Under the pieces are notes generated by a model. It saw only the letters and a program-made list of their open reading frames with translations. It searched no databases and had not been told where the DNA came from. Below are positions 26,448 to 35,644 of a stretch of 64,000 bases of DNA, one piece after another (position 1 is the first letter of the stretch; the number at the start of each line of letters is the position of its first letter). Made by a program: the position numbers and the translations under genes. Source of the stretch: Nocardioides panaciterrulae (lineage in GTDB: Bacteria > Actinomycetota > Actinomycetes > Propionibacteriales > Nocardioidaceae); assembly GCF_013409645.1 (NCBI RefSeq), contig NZ_JACCBG010000001.1:2788001-2852000 (forward strand), given 5' to 3'.

Positions 26448-27302
26448 TCACTCTACGGCGCGGGAACGGAAGCGCGGCTGGCAACGCGCACACCAGAAGA
26501 GGTTGCGCCCGAGCAGCTCCTCGGTCCGCACGGTCGCGCCGCAGACGTGGCAGGGCTGCCCGGCACGACGGTAGACGTAGACCTCGCCCCCGTGGTCGTC
26601 GACCCGCGGCGGCCGGCCCATCGCCTCCGGCGTGTGCTCGGGCCGCACGGTGTCGATGCGTCCGGTCCGCACGCCCTCGGCCATCAGCTCGACCAGGTCC
26701 GCCCACAGGACCCGGAACTGGCCGACCCGCAGGCTCTGGCCGGGTCGCAGCGGGTGCATCCGGTGCCGGAAGAGCAGCTCCGCGCGGTAGACGTTGCCGA
26801 CGCCGGCGAGCACGGTCTGGTCCATGAGCAGCCCGCCGATCGGCGCGCGGCTGCGGCGGACCCGGGCCCAGGACGGCTCCCAGCTCGCGTCCGGGCGCAG
26901 CGGGTCCGGCCCGGAGCGCGCCACGACCGCGTCGCGCTGCTCGGTGGTCACGAGCTCGCAGGTCGTCGCGCCCCGGAGGTCGGCGTACGCCCGCCCGTCC
27001 CTGGAGACCAGCCGGAGCCGCACCTGCCCGACCGGCGGCGGCACCTGATCCACGGCACCGGACAGGTCGCGGTGCACGGCGAACTGGCCGTAGAGGCCGA
27101 GGTGCACGTGCACGAACCGTTCCTCCGCGAACTCCACGAACAGGTGCTTGCCCCAGGCCTCCGCGCCCTCCACCCGCCCGCCGTCGAGGATCGCGGCGGA
27201 GTCGGCGAACCGGCCCTGCGGGCTCGTCACCCGCACCTCCCGACCGGCGAAGGCCTCGGTGAGCCCGCGGGCCAACCGGTGGAGCGTGTGCCCCTCAGGC
27301 AT
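26448..27302 (-). CDS. Fpg/Nei family DNA glycosylase (endonuclease VIII-like)
   Basis: A 284-residue base-excision repair glycosylase/AP lyase. After Met removal the N-terminus is Pro-Glu (MPEGHTLHRLA), the catalytic pair of the family. The helix-two-turn-helix segment is MDQTVLAGVGNVYRAELLF, and a zinc finger closes the protein (CHVCGATVRTEELLGRNLFWCARC). The sequence is closer to mycobacterial Rv2464c (Nei-like) than to Fpg. Its start overlaps the rpiB 3' end by eight bases, so they are coupled, as in relatives. Confidence 0.92.
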   Translation of the reverse strand: MPEGHTLHRLARGLTEAFAGREVRVTSPQGRFADSAAILDGGRVEGAEAWGKHLFVEFAEERFVHVHLGLYGQFAVHRDLSGAVDQVPPPVGQVRLRLVSRDGRAYADLRGATTCELVTTEQRDAVVARSGPDPLRPDASWEPSWARVRRSRAPIGGLLMDQTVLAGVGNVYRAELLFRHRMHPLRPGQSLRVGQFRVLWADLVELMAEGVRTGRIDTVRPEHTPEAMGRPPRVDDHGGEVYVYRRAGQPCHVCGATVRTEELLGRNLFWCARCQPRFRSRAVE

Positions 27303-27807
27303 CGGCCGCCGGGCCCCCGAGGGCGGACTCGGGCAGCGGCGGCAGCTCGCGCGTGGTCTCGTAGACCGCGAGCTGGCCGATCCGGCGCACGTGCCGCTCC
27401 TCGCCGGAGAACGGCGTGGTCAGGAACACCTCGACGAACCTGGTCATGTCCGCCAGCGGGTGCAGCCGGCCGCCGACGGAGACGACGTTGGCGTCGTTGT
27501 GCTCCCGCGCCAGCGCCGCGGTCTCCTCGGACCAGACCAGCGCGGCGCGGACGCCGATCACCTTGTTGGCCGCGATCTGCTCCCCGTTGCCGGAACCCCC
27601 GATGACCACGCCGAGGCTGTCGTGCCCCTCGGCCCGCTCCGCCGCGACGGCCTCGGCCGCGCGCAGGCAGAAGACCGGATAGTCGTCGACGGCGTCGTAG
27701 ACGAACGGCCCGTGGTCGACGGCCTCGTAGCCGTGGTCGGCCAGCCAGGTGAGCAGGTGGTCCTTCAGGTCGAGTCCGGCATGGTCGGAGCCCAGGTGCA
27801 CGCGCAT
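27295..27807 (-). CDS. rpiB: Ribose-5-phosphate isomerase B
   Basis: A 170-residue isomerase of the pentose phosphate pathway that interconverts ribose-5-phosphate and ribulose-5-phosphate. The active site includes GSDHAG at the N-terminus and GVVIGGSGNGEQIAANK, where Glu replaces the Cys base of the E. coli enzyme, as known for M. tuberculosis RpiB. The ATG at 27805-27807 has GAAGAT 7 nt upstream. A longer in-frame start is rejected because it precedes this signal. It overlaps the glycosylase gene. Confidence 0.93.
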   Translation of the reverse strand: MRVHLGSDHAGLDLKDHLLTWLADHGYEAVDHGPFVYDAVDDYPVFCLRAAEAVAAERAEGHDSLGVVIGGSGNGEQIAANKVIGVRAALVWSEETAALAREHNDANVVSVGGRLHPLADMTRFVEVFLTTPFSGEERHVRRIGQLAVYETTRELPPLPESALGGPAADA

Positions 27808-27883
27808 GGCGGAGATCTTCTCAGAGGGGCCGCGCCGGGAGCCGGCCACCTGCCCCAGGATCCTGTGCGGCGGGGGCCGGCCG

Positions 27884-29698
27884 TCAGTCGCCGGCCAGCC
27901 GCGCGAGCTCCTCGTCGACGACCGAGGGGTCGAGCTTGGTGAAGACCGGGGTGGGCTTGGCGACCGGGGTGCCGACCACGAGCGGGTGCCGGTGCCAGGC
28001 CGGGGCGCCGGTGTAGTCGCCGGTGATCACCGGGTACGGCGCACCGCCGTCGAGGTCGTCGACCTCCTCGATGCGCGGCATCGGCGCGATCTCGCCCTTG
28101 CCGCCCAGCGCCCGGTCGACCTCGTTGGCCGCGAACGGCAGGAACGGGGCCAGCACCAGGTTGAGGTCGGCCACGCACTGGGCCACGACGTGCAGCACGG
28201 TGCCGAGCCGCTCGCGCTGCTCCTCGCCCTTGAGCTTCCACGGCTCGGTGTCGGAGACGTACTTGTTGACCTCGGCCACGACCCGCATCGCCTCGCCGAC
28301 CGCCTGCTTCTGCCGGTGCCGCGCGATCAGGTCCCCGACCACGTCGAAGGCCCTCTCGGTGGCCGCGAGCAGCGCCTCGTCCTCGGCGGTGAGCGCGCCC
28401 GCCGGCGGGATCTCCCCGAAGTTCTTGGCGATCAGGTTCGCGGTCCGGTTGACCAGGTTGCCCCACCCGGCGACCAGCTCGTCGTTGGTGCGCCGGACGA
28501 ACTCCGACCAGGTGAAGTCGGAGTCCTGGTTCTCGGGCCCGGCGGCGGCCACGAAGTAGCGGAACGCGTCGGCCTGGTAGCGGCTGAGCAGGTCACGCAC
28601 GTAGATCACGACGCGCTTGGAGGAGGAGAACTTGCGGCCCTCCATCGTGAGGAACTCCGAGGAGACCACCTCGGTGGGCAGGTTGAGCTCGCCGTAGGTC
28701 CGCGGCGATCCCCCCTTGGCGCCCTTGCCGGAGTAGGCCAGCAGCTCCGCGGGCCAGATCTGGCTGTGGAAGGTGATGTTGTCCTTGCCCATGAAGTAGT
28801 AGGACAGCGCGGTCTCGGTCCCTGAGCCGGTCGCAGGGTTCCACCACCGGCGCCAGGCCTCGGGGTCGCCGCTGCGGCGGGCCCACTCGATCGAGGCGGA
28901 CAGGTAGCCGATGACGGCGTCGAACCACACGTAGAGCTTCTTGGTCGGGTTCTCCCGCCACCCGTCGAGCGGGACCGCGATCCCCCAGTCGATGTCGCGG
29001 GTCATCGCCCGCGGGCGGATCTCCTTGAGGATGTTCTGGCTGAACCGGATCACGTTGGGCCGCCAGGTGCCGGACGCCTCGCGCTCGTCGAGCCACTCCC
29101 CCAGCGCGTCGGCCAGCGCGGGCAGGTCGAGGAAGAAGTGCTGCGACTCGACGAACTGCGGCACCTCGCCGTTGATCTTGGAGCGGGGGTTCTTCAGGTC
29201 GATCGGGTCGAGCTGATTGCCGCAGTTGTCGCACTGGTCGCCGCGCGCACCGTCGTACCCGCAGATCGGGCAGGTGCCCTCGATGTAGCGGTCGGGCAGG
29301 GTGCGACCGGTCGACGGCGAGATCGCGCCGAACGTCGTCTGCTCGACGAAGTAGCCGTTCTCGTAGACGCCGAGGAACAGCTCCTGCACGACCGCGTGGT
29401 GGTTGCGGGTGGTCGTGCGCGTGTAGAGGTCGTAGGTGCAGCCCAGCGAGGCCAGGTCCTCGGCGATGATCCGGTGGTTGCGGTCCGCGAGCTGCTGGGG
29501 GGTGAGCCCCGCCTCGTCGGCCGCGATCAGGATCGGCGTGCCGTGCTCGTCGGAGCCGGAGACCATGAGTACGTCGTGGCCCGCCATCCGCATGTATCGG
29601 CTGAAGACGTCGGAGGGCACGCCGAAGCCGGCCACGTGGCCGATGTGGCGCGGGCCGTTGGCGTAGGGCCAGGCGACGGCGGACAGGACTGTGCTCAT
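27884..29698 (-). CDS. metG: Methionyl-tRNA synthetase
   Basis: A 604-residue class I synthetase that charges tRNA-Met for initiation and elongation. The HIGH-type motif is [11 protein letters not shown], the KMSKS-type loop is [11 protein letters not shown], and the zinc knuckle is [17 protein letters not shown]. No C-terminal tRNA-binding (EMAP-like) domain is present. The ATG at 29696-29698 has TAGGAT 7 nt upstream (29706-29711), suggesting a leaderless message. It diverges from a GPP34 gene about 70 bp away. Confidence 0.95.
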   Translation of the reverse strand: MSTVLSAVAWPYANGPRHIGHVAGFGVPSDVFSRYMRMAGHDVLMVSGSDEHGTPILIAADEAGLTPQQLADRNHRIIAEDLASLGCTYDLYTRTTTRNHHAVVQELFLGVYENGYFVEQTTFGAISPSTGRTLPDRYIEGTCPICGYDGARGDQCDNCGNQLDPIDLKNPRSKINGEVPQFVESQHFFLDLPALADALGEWLDEREASGTWRPNVIRFSQNILKEIRPRAMTRDIDWGIAVPLDGWRENPTKKLYVWFDAVIGYLSASIEWARRSGDPEAWRRWWNPATGSGTETALSYYFMGKDNITFHSQIWPAELLAYSGKGAKGGSPRTYGELNLPTEVVSSEFLTMEGRKFSSSKRVVIYVRDLLSRYQADAFRYFVAAAGPENQDSDFTWSEFVRRTNDELVAGWGNLVNRTANLIAKNFGEIPPAGALTAEDEALLAATERAFDVVGDLIARHRQKQAVGEAMRVVAEVNKYVSDTEPWKLKGEEQRERLGTVLHVVAQCVADLNLVLAPFLPFAANEVDRALGGKGEIAPMPRIEEVDDLDGGAPYPVITGDYTGAPAWHRHPLVVGTPVAKPTPVFTKLDPSVVDEELARLAGD

Positions 29699-29705
29699 GG
29701 GCTTG

Positions 29706-29711
29706 ATCCTA
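29706..29711 (-). promoter_or_regulatory. -10 hexamer for metG (leaderless)
   Basis: TAGGAT on the minus strand, 7 nt before the ATG at 29698. Confidence 0.55.
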
Positions 29712-29752
29712 GGAGTCGCCCGCGAAGGTCCCGCAACCGAATCCGGCTGGCG

Positions 29753-29758
29753 TACGTT
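29753..29758 (+). promoter_or_regulatory. -10 hexamer for the GPP34 gene (leaderless)
   Basis: TACGTT, 8 nt before the ATG at 29767. Confidence 0.45.
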
Positions 29759-29766
29759 TCCGTGAC

Positions 29767-30447
29767 ATGAGGCTCATCGCCGAGGACCTGCTGCTGCTCC
29801 TGCTCGACGACCGGCGAGGGACACCCGCGAGCCAGCACACCGACCTCTGCCTGGGCGGAGCGGTGCTCGCCGAGCTCGCCCTGCTGGGGGCCGTCACGGT
29901 CTCCGAGCGGAAGGGGATGTGGCGGTCCGCCAGGGTGCGGGTCGTGCCCGGAGCGGTGGTCGAGGACGAGGTGCTCCGCGACGGGCTGGCGCTCGTCGCG
30001 CAGAAGGAGCGCTCGGCGCAGGACCTGGTCCGCCGGCTCGGGAAGGGCCTGCGCGAGCGGCTCGGCGAGCGACTGGTGGCACGCGGGATCCTCCAGCGCC
30101 GCGACGAACGGGTCCTGGGGCTGTTCCCCCGCACCCGGTGGCCGGAGGTCGACTCCACGCACGAGGAGCAGCTGCGCCGGCAGCTCACGGCCACGCTGTG
30201 CGCCGGCGCCGAGCCCGACGAGCGCACCGGCACGCTGGTGGCGCTGCTGTCCGCCGTCGACCGCGCGCACCGCAGCGTCGACCACGAGGGGCTGTCCTCG
30301 CGGGAGGTGCGCCGGCGCGCCAAGCAGGTCGCCGAGGGCGACTGGGCCGCGGACGCGGTCCGCGAGGCCGTGCAGGCGGCGACCGCGGCGACGGTGGCCG
30401 CGATCGCGGCGTCCTCGGCCGCGGCGTCGTCCGCCGGGAGCAGCTGA
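29767..30447 (+). CDS. GPP34 (GOLPH3/VPS74-like) family protein
   Basis: A 226-residue mostly helical protein of the GPP34 family. The N-terminus [16 protein letters not shown] is characteristic, followed by [15 protein letters not shown] and [28 protein letters not shown], and an Ala/Ser-rich tail. In eukaryotes GOLPH3 binds PI4P and Golgi glycosyltransferases. The bacterial members are common in actinobacteria and their role is not settled. It is transcribed divergently from metG and converges with the CHAP gene. Confidence 0.86.
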   Translation: MRLIAEDLLLLLLDDRRGTPASQHTDLCLGGAVLAELALLGAVTVSERKGMWRSARVRVVPGAVVEDEVLRDGLALVAQKERSAQDLVRRLGKGLRERLGERLVARGILQRRDERVLGLFPRTRWPEVDSTHEEQLRRQLTATLCAGAEPDERTGTLVALLSAVDRAHRSVDHEGLSSREVRRRAKQVAEGDWAADAVREAVQAATAATVAAIAASSAAASSAGSS

Positions 30448-30507
30448 GAGTCGGTCCGCGGCGGTCGCCGGCCGACAGCTCCCCGGCCGACAGCTCCCCG
30501 GCCGCTC

Positions 30508-32208
30508 CTAGTGCCCCTTCGACGGCCGCTTCGGGCGCAGCACGTCCACCGACGCGCGGGCCCGGGGGGCCGCGACCACCAGGGCGCCGTCGCCGGCGTA
30601 CCTGACCACGACGGCTCGCGTCCCGGCGCGCAGGTCGGTGACCACCAGCCGCGCGTGGCCGCGGCGGACCAGGTCGACGCTCTGCCGGTGCCTGCCGACC
30701 CGGATCACCAGGCTGCCGGTGACCTTGTCGAGGCCGGGCGCGGTCACGTTGACCACCACCACGGCCCGCTGCGGCCGGCCCACGGTGCGCACGGCCAGCG
30801 TCGGCACGGTCAGGACCTGCGCGGTCGGCTCGGTGGTGACGGTCAGCGGCTTGTAGCCGTCACGGGTCAGCGCGACCTGCAGGGAGAGCCGGGCCCCGAC
30901 GTCGTCGGCGGTCAGCTGGTAGTGGTCGGCGGTCGCACCGGCGATCGGCGTGCCGTCGCGCAGCCAGGTGTACGCCGCGGTCGCGTCGGCGGGCTCCACG
31001 GTGCCCGGGGCGACAGTGAGCGTCTGGCCGAGCCGCGGGCCACCGGGCGCGGCGCCGTCGACGGCGAACGGCGAGGTCACCTTCACGTCCCCGCCGAGCA
31101 CCGACTCGGTCGGCGGCGTGGCCGCGGTGGCGGGGTCGTACCCCTTCCGGGTCGCAGTCACGACCGCGGTGACGCGGGTGCCGACCTGGTCGGCACCGAG
31201 CTCCAGGCTCCAGGTGGTGGCGCCGGGGATCACGACGCCGTCCGACTGCCACTGGACGCTCTTCCTGGTCGTGCCCGGGGCCCAGTCGCCCTTGCTCGCG
31301 GTCAGCACCTGGCCGAGCTCGGGGTCACCGCTGATGACCGGGGTCGCGACAGGGGTGATCACCCCGGGGGCGATCGGGTCGGTGGCCGTCGAGGTGGCGA
31401 TGGCCGAGGCGTAGCCCGTGGCGGTCACGGCCACCTGCACGCTGATCTGCTGGCCGACCCGGCCGGCCGGGAGCGTGTAGGTGGGGTCGGTCGCGCCGGT
31501 GATCATCTGGCCGTCGCCGAACCACTGGTAGGCGACCGTCGACGGGGTGCTCGACCACTCGCCGGGTGTCGCGGTCAGCACCTGGCCCACCTGGGCGGTG
31601 CCGCTGATCGTGGGCGCGCCCTGGTTCTGCAGCGCGACGTCGTGGAAGTGGATGAAGCCGCTGGGCCAGCCGCGGCCGGACTTCGTGATCCGGCGCCAGT
31701 GGAAGTCGCCGCCCCACATGTCCTCCGACACCACGATCTCGGTGCTGGAGACGACCTGCTCCACGTAGGCGACGTGGCCGGCGCTGCCGGCGTACCCGTC
31801 GTAGGCGTCGAACCAGGCGATCGCCCCGACGGTGGGCGTCTGGTCGGTGAGGTAGGCCATCGCGTGGCCCCAGTTCTCGGCGTTGCCGCCACCGGTCCAG
31901 GGACGGCTGTTCGGCATGCCCGCGTGCACCATCCGGTACGCCGCGTAGTTGGTGCAGTTGTGCCCGCCGTACATCCGCCAGTACATCGTGTCGTTGTGCC
32001 TGGCGTACCCCGCGTTGCCGAGGCCGGCGGCCCGGCAGCCGGCGTAGCCGTTGCAGAGCGCGGTGTAGTCGGCGCGGGCGGGGGCGGGAGCGAAGAGGAA
32101 CGGGACCAGCGACAGCACGAGCGCGGCGACGACCAGCCGCACTCGGGATCGCGGACCTCCCCGGACGATGAGCACTTGGGGACCGTAGGGCCTGCCGTCA
32201 AGCGACAC
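30508..32208 (-). CDS. Secreted CHAP-domain wall hydrolase with Ig-like repeats
   Basis: A 566-residue exported protein. A signal peptide (RLVVAALVLSLVPFLFAPAPARA) precedes a CHAP domain with the catalytic Cys in GGHNCTNYAAYRM and His in SAGHVAYVEQV; this fold cleaves peptidoglycan amide bonds. Three Ig-like repeats of the type GxPxxGQxLTA...W...YQW follow, then a Big_3-like C-terminal domain. The GTG at 32206-32208 is nominal; GTG codons at 32175 or just before the signal peptide (about 32142) are plausible starts, because the listed N-terminus is long for a signal sequence and lacks a ribosome site. Confidence 0.82.
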   Translation of the reverse strand: MSLDGRPYGPQVLIVRGGPRSRVRLVVAALVLSLVPFLFAPAPARADYTALCNGYAGCRAAGLGNAGYARHNDTMYWRMYGGHNCTNYAAYRMVHAGMPNSRPWTGGGNAENWGHAMAYLTDQTPTVGAIAWFDAYDGYAGSAGHVAYVEQVVSSTEIVVSEDMWGGDFHWRRITKSGRGWPSGFIHFHDVALQNQGAPTISGTAQVGQVLTATPGEWSSTPSTVAYQWFGDGQMITGATDPTYTLPAGRVGQQISVQVAVTATGYASAIATSTATDPIAPGVITPVATPVISGDPELGQVLTASKGDWAPGTTRKSVQWQSDGVVIPGATTWSLELGADQVGTRVTAVVTATRKGYDPATAATPPTESVLGGDVKVTSPFAVDGAAPGGPRLGQTLTVAPGTVEPADATAAYTWLRDGTPIAGATADHYQLTADDVGARLSLQVALTRDGYKPLTVTTEPTAQVLTVPTLAVRTVGRPQRAVVVVNVTAPGLDKVTGSLVIRVGRHRQSVDLVRRGHARLVVTDLRAGTRAVVVRYAGDGALVVAAPRARASVDVLRPKRPSKGH

Positions 32209-32233
32209 GCCGGGGAAAATCTATCTTTACGAA

Positions 32234-32248
32234 ACCGTTACCAACGGT
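32234..32248. promoter_or_regulatory. Palindrome ACCGTT-ACC-AACGGT before the CHAP gene
   Basis: This sits in an AT-rich stretch with a TAAAGAT-like element between it and the CHAP gene start. It is a likely promoter/operator region for the hydrolase. Confidence 0.4.
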
Positions 32249-32256
32249 GCCGGTGT

Positions 32257-32288
32257 GACAGGAGACGACTCACGTGCCGTCTCCTGTC
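32257..32288. terminator. Terminator hairpin after the Rv2466c-like gene
   Basis: An 11-bp perfect stem (GACAGGAGACG / CGTCTCCTGTC) with a 10-nt loop, 17 nt beyond the stop at 32305. Confidence 0.65.
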
Positions 32289-32304
32289 CACCGTACGCCG
32301 GGGC

Positions 32305-32904
32305 TCAGCTGAAGTCGAGGGGCCGGTTGCGGGTGCGCTTGAGCTCGAAGAAGTAGGGGTAGCGCGCGAGCTCGACCGCGGCGTCCCAGACCCGGCCGGC
32401 CTCCTCGCCCTTGGGGATCGAGGTCATCACCGGGCCGAAGAACGCGGCCCCCTCGAAGGCGATGGTCGGGGTGCCGACCTCCTCGCCCACCTGGTCCATG
32501 CCGAGGTGGTGTGACTTCTTGATGTCCTCGTCGTAGGACGGGTCCTCCATCGCCTCGACCAGCTCCACGGGCAGCCCGGCCTCGGCGAGCGCCGCCTCGA
32601 CCAGCTCACGCGACTGGGGCTGCTGCTCGTTGTGCAGCCGGGTGCCCAGCGCGGTGTAGAGCGGCAGCAGCGCGTCCTTGCCGAACTTCTGCTCCGCCGC
32701 CATCACCACGCGCACCGGGCCCCACGCATCGGCCAGCGCCTTGCGGTAGTCCTCGGGGATGTCCTTGCCCTCGTTGAGGTAGGCCAGGCTCATCACGTGC
32801 CAGGTGACGTCGATGTCACGGACCTTCTCCACCTCGAGGATCCACCGCGAGGTGATCCAGGCGAACGGGCAGCGCGGGTCGAACCAGAACTCGGCATTCG
32901 TCAT
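32305..32904 (-). CDS. DsbA-like thioredoxin-fold protein (Rv2466c-type mycothiol-linked reductase)
   Basis: A 199-residue protein that matches the Rv2466c family, DsbA-fold mycothiol-dependent reductases. The N-terminus AEFWFDPRCPFAWITSRW carries a CPFA motif where Rv2466c has CPWC, so only one active-site Cys is present. The helical insertion and the cis-Pro loop GTPTIAFEG follow. A single Cys could still form a mixed disulfide with mycothiol. The ATG is at 32902-32904. It is divergent from pepN, as Rv2466c is from Rv2467, which supports orthology of the neighbourhood. Confidence 0.88.
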   Translation of the reverse strand: MTNAEFWFDPRCPFAWITSRWILEVEKVRDIDVTWHVMSLAYLNEGKDIPEDYRKALADAWGPVRVVMAAEQKFGKDALLPLYTALGTRLHNEQQPQSRELVEAALAEAGLPVELVEAMEDPSYDEDIKKSHHLGMDQVGEEVGTPTIAFEGAAFFGPVMTSIPKGEEAGRVWDAAVELARYPYFFELKRTRNRPLDFS

Positions 32905-32987
32905 GTCCGGGCAACACCATCGGACGCCTATGCATTCCGGAATAACGATTTCACAACCCGGCCCGGACGGGTGAGAGGATGCTCACC

Positions 32988-35543
32988 ATGCCTGGAACCA
33001 ACCTGACCCGGGACGAGGCCGCCACCCGCGCCGCCCTCCTGGACGTCACGTCGTACTCCGTCGACCTGGACCTCACGACTGGCGAGAAGACCTTCGGCTC
33101 GACCACGACGATCCGCTTCGGCTGCACCGAGCCCGGTGCCTCCACGTTCGCGGACCTCGTCGACGCCCACATCCACGAGATCACGCTGAACGGCGAGTCG
33201 GTCGACCCGGCCACGGCGTACGCCGACAACCGCATCGCGCTCAGCGGCCTCGCCGCCGAGAACGAGCTCGTCGTGCGCGCCGACTGCACCTACTCCCGCA
33301 CCGGCGAGGGCCTGCACCGGTTCGTCGACCCCGCCGACGACCGGGTCTACCTGTACTCCCAGTTCGAGGTGCCGGACGCCCGCCGCGTCTACACCACCTT
33401 CGAGCAGCCGGACCTCAAGGCGCCGTTCACCTTCAACGTCACCGCGCCCGCCGGCTGGAAGGTCGTCTCGAACGCGCCCGCCCCCGAGCCGCAGGACCTC
33501 GCCGGGGACAAGCAGCTGTGGGCGTTCCCGCAGACCAAGCCGATGTCGACCTACGTCACCGCGATCGTCGCCGGTGAGTACCACGAGGTGACGCACGTCT
33601 ACCGCGGCAAGCACGGCGACATCCCGCTGGGCCACTACTGCCGCCAGTCGCTGGCCGAGCACCTCGACGTCGAGGAGCTGGTCAAGGTGACCGAGCAGGG
33701 CTTCGCGTTCTTCGAGGAGCTCTTCGACTACCCGTACCCGTTCGGCAAGTACGACCAGCTCTACGTGCCGGAGTACAACATGGGCGCGATGGAGAACGTC
33801 GGCTGCGTGACGCTGCGCGACGAGTACCTCCCCCGCAGCCGCCAGGACCGCGCGTTCTACGAGTTCCGCGTCGAGGTCATCCTGCACGAGATGGCCCACA
33901 TGTGGTTCGGCGATCTGGTCACCATGAAGTGGTGGGACGACCTCTGGCTCAACGAGTCCTTCGCGGAGTGGGCCTGCTACCACGCCGCCGTCGAGGCCAC
34001 CGAGTTCACCGAGTCCTGGACCGGCTTCACCAACGCTCGCAAGAACTGGGCCTACCGCCAGGACCAGCTGCCCAGCACGCACCCGATCGCCGCCGACAAC
34101 TACGACCTGCGCGCGGTCGAGGTGAACTTCGACGGCATCACCTACGCCAAGGGCGCCTCGGTGCTCAAGCAGCTGGTCGCCTGGGTCGGGCTGGAGAACT
34201 TCATCGAGGGCGTCCGCGCCTACTTCAAGGACTTCGAGTACTCCAACTCCGAGTTCGGCGACCTGCTCGCCGCGCTGGAGAAGTCCTCGGGCCGCGAGCT
34301 GCAGTCCTGGGCGCAGGAGTGGCTGCAGACCGCCGGCGTCAACACGCTGGCGCCGCAGTTCCAGCTCGGCGAGGACGGCGCCTACACCTCGTTCGCGATC
34401 CGCCAGACCGCCGCCGCGGAGCACGCCACGCTGCGCCGCCACCGGGTGGGCGTGGGCCTGTACGACGAGGTCGACGGCCGCCTCGTGCGCCGGTCCTCCT
34501 TCGAGACCGACGTGGCCGGTGAGCTCACCGAGGTCCCCGAGCTGGTCGGCGTGAAGCAGCCGGCGCTGCTGCTGCTCAACGAGGGCGACCTGGCCTACGC
34601 CAAGATCCGCCTCGACGAGCGCTCGCTGGCCACCGTCATCGGTGGCATCTCCACCCTCGACGACTCCCTCGCCCGGGCCCTGTGCTGGGGTGCCGCCTGG
34701 GACATGACGCGGGACGCGGAGCTGTCGGCCACCGACTTCGTCGCGCTGGTGCTCTCCGGGATCGCCGCGGAGACCGACGCGTTCGGCGTCAGCCGGATCC
34801 CGTCGTACGCCGCCCAGGCCGCCAACACCTTCAGCGCGCCGGAGAACCGCGCGGCGCTGCAGCAGACCTGGGAGCAGGGCCTGCGCAAGCTGCTGGAGAA
34901 CGCCCCGGCCGGCAGCGACCACCAGCTCTCGTTCGTGCGTGCGTACGCCGCGGCCGCCCACAGCGACCAGGCGCTCGACGAGCTGGAGGCGCTGATCGAC
35001 GGCACCCGCACGCTCGAGGGGCTCGAGGTCGACACCGACCTGCGCTGGACGCTGCTGACCGCGCTCGCGCGCGCCGGCCGCGCCGACGCCGAGCGGATCG
35101 ACGCCGAGCTGGCCCGCGACAACACCATCTCGGGCCAGGAGCACGCCGCCGCGGCCCGCGCCTCCCGTCCCACCGCCGAGGCCAAGGCCGAGGCGTGGGA
35201 GCTGGCCATCGTGCGCGACGACGTCGCGAACGAGACCCAGCGCAGCATCGTGCTGGCCTTCCAGGCCCACGGCCAGGAGGAGGTGCTGGCGCCGTACGTC
35301 GAGAAGTACCTCGAGGCGGCTGAGACCATGTGGGAGGACAAGGGCACCCAGCGCGCGTCCACGGCGCTGGAGTACATCTTCCCCAGCCCGCTGGCCAGCC
35401 AGGAGCTGCTCGACCGGGTGGACGCCTGGCTGCAGAGCTCGCAGGCCAACCCTGCGGCGAAGCGCTACGTCCACGAGGGCCGCGATGACGTCGCCCGGGC
35501 CCTGGCCGCCCAGGCCAAGGACGCCCAGGCCAAGGACGCGTAG
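32988..35543 (+). CDS. pepN: Aminopeptidase N (M1 metallopeptidase)
   Basis: An 851-residue zinc aminopeptidase. The zinc site is HEMAH near residue 300 with the second Glu in NESFAE, 18 residues on, and the exopeptidase motif is GAMEN (YVPEYNMGAMENVG). An ERAP1-like helical C-terminal domain follows. The ATG at 32988 (MPGTNLTR) is preferred to one at 32979 because of its spacing from GAGAGG and GAGGAT. It removes N-terminal residues from peptides in the cytoplasm. A strong hairpin lies 60 nt after the stop. Confidence 0.95.
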   Translation: MPGTNLTRDEAATRAALLDVTSYSVDLDLTTGEKTFGSTTTIRFGCTEPGASTFADLVDAHIHEITLNGESVDPATAYADNRIALSGLAAENELVVRADCTYSRTGEGLHRFVDPADDRVYLYSQFEVPDARRVYTTFEQPDLKAPFTFNVTAPAGWKVVSNAPAPEPQDLAGDKQLWAFPQTKPMSTYVTAIVAGEYHEVTHVYRGKHGDIPLGHYCRQSLAEHLDVEELVKVTEQGFAFFEELFDYPYPFGKYDQLYVPEYNMGAMENVGCVTLRDEYLPRSRQDRAFYEFRVEVILHEMAHMWFGDLVTMKWWDDLWLNESFAEWACYHAAVEATEFTESWTGFTNARKNWAYRQDQLPSTHPIAADNYDLRAVEVNFDGITYAKGASVLKQLVAWVGLENFIEGVRAYFKDFEYSNSEFGDLLAALEKSSGRELQSWAQEWLQTAGVNTLAPQFQLGEDGAYTSFAIRQTAAAEHATLRRHRVGVGLYDEVDGRLVRRSSFETDVAGELTEVPELVGVKQPALLLLNEGDLAYAKIRLDERSLATVIGGISTLDDSLARALCWGAAWDMTRDAELSATDFVALVLSGIAAETDAFGVSRIPSYAAQAANTFSAPENRAALQQTWEQGLRKLLENAPAGSDHQLSFVRAYAAAAHSDQALDELEALIDGTRTLEGLEVDTDLRWTLLTALARAGRADAERIDAELARDNTISGQEHAAAARASRPTAEAKAEAWELAIVRDDVANETQRSIVLAFQAHGQEEVLAPYVEKYLEAAETMWEDKGTQRASTALEYIFPSPLASQELLDRVDAWLQSSQANPAAKRYVHEGRDDVARALAAQAKDAQAKDA

Positions 35544-35602
35544 CCTCACCAGGTCTGAGCGGCCCGGCCCCGACACTCCGGGACCGCGGCCACGAGCACG
35601 AT

Positions 35603-35637
35603 GAGGGCCCCCACCGGATCATCCGGTGGGGGCCCTC
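35603..35637. terminator. pepN terminator hairpin
   Basis: A 16-bp perfect stem (GAGGGCCCCCACCGGA / TCCGGTGGGGGCCCTC) with a TCA loop. It lies directly before the palindromic repeat array. Confidence 0.8.
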
Positions 35638-35644
35638 GTCATCT

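Noticed and set aside
32209..32304. c-di-AMP (ydaO) riboswitch before the CHAP gene
   Set aside because: Wall hydrolase genes often have one, but the gap is only 96 bp and contains a terminator hairpin; the conserved ydaO core is not visible.
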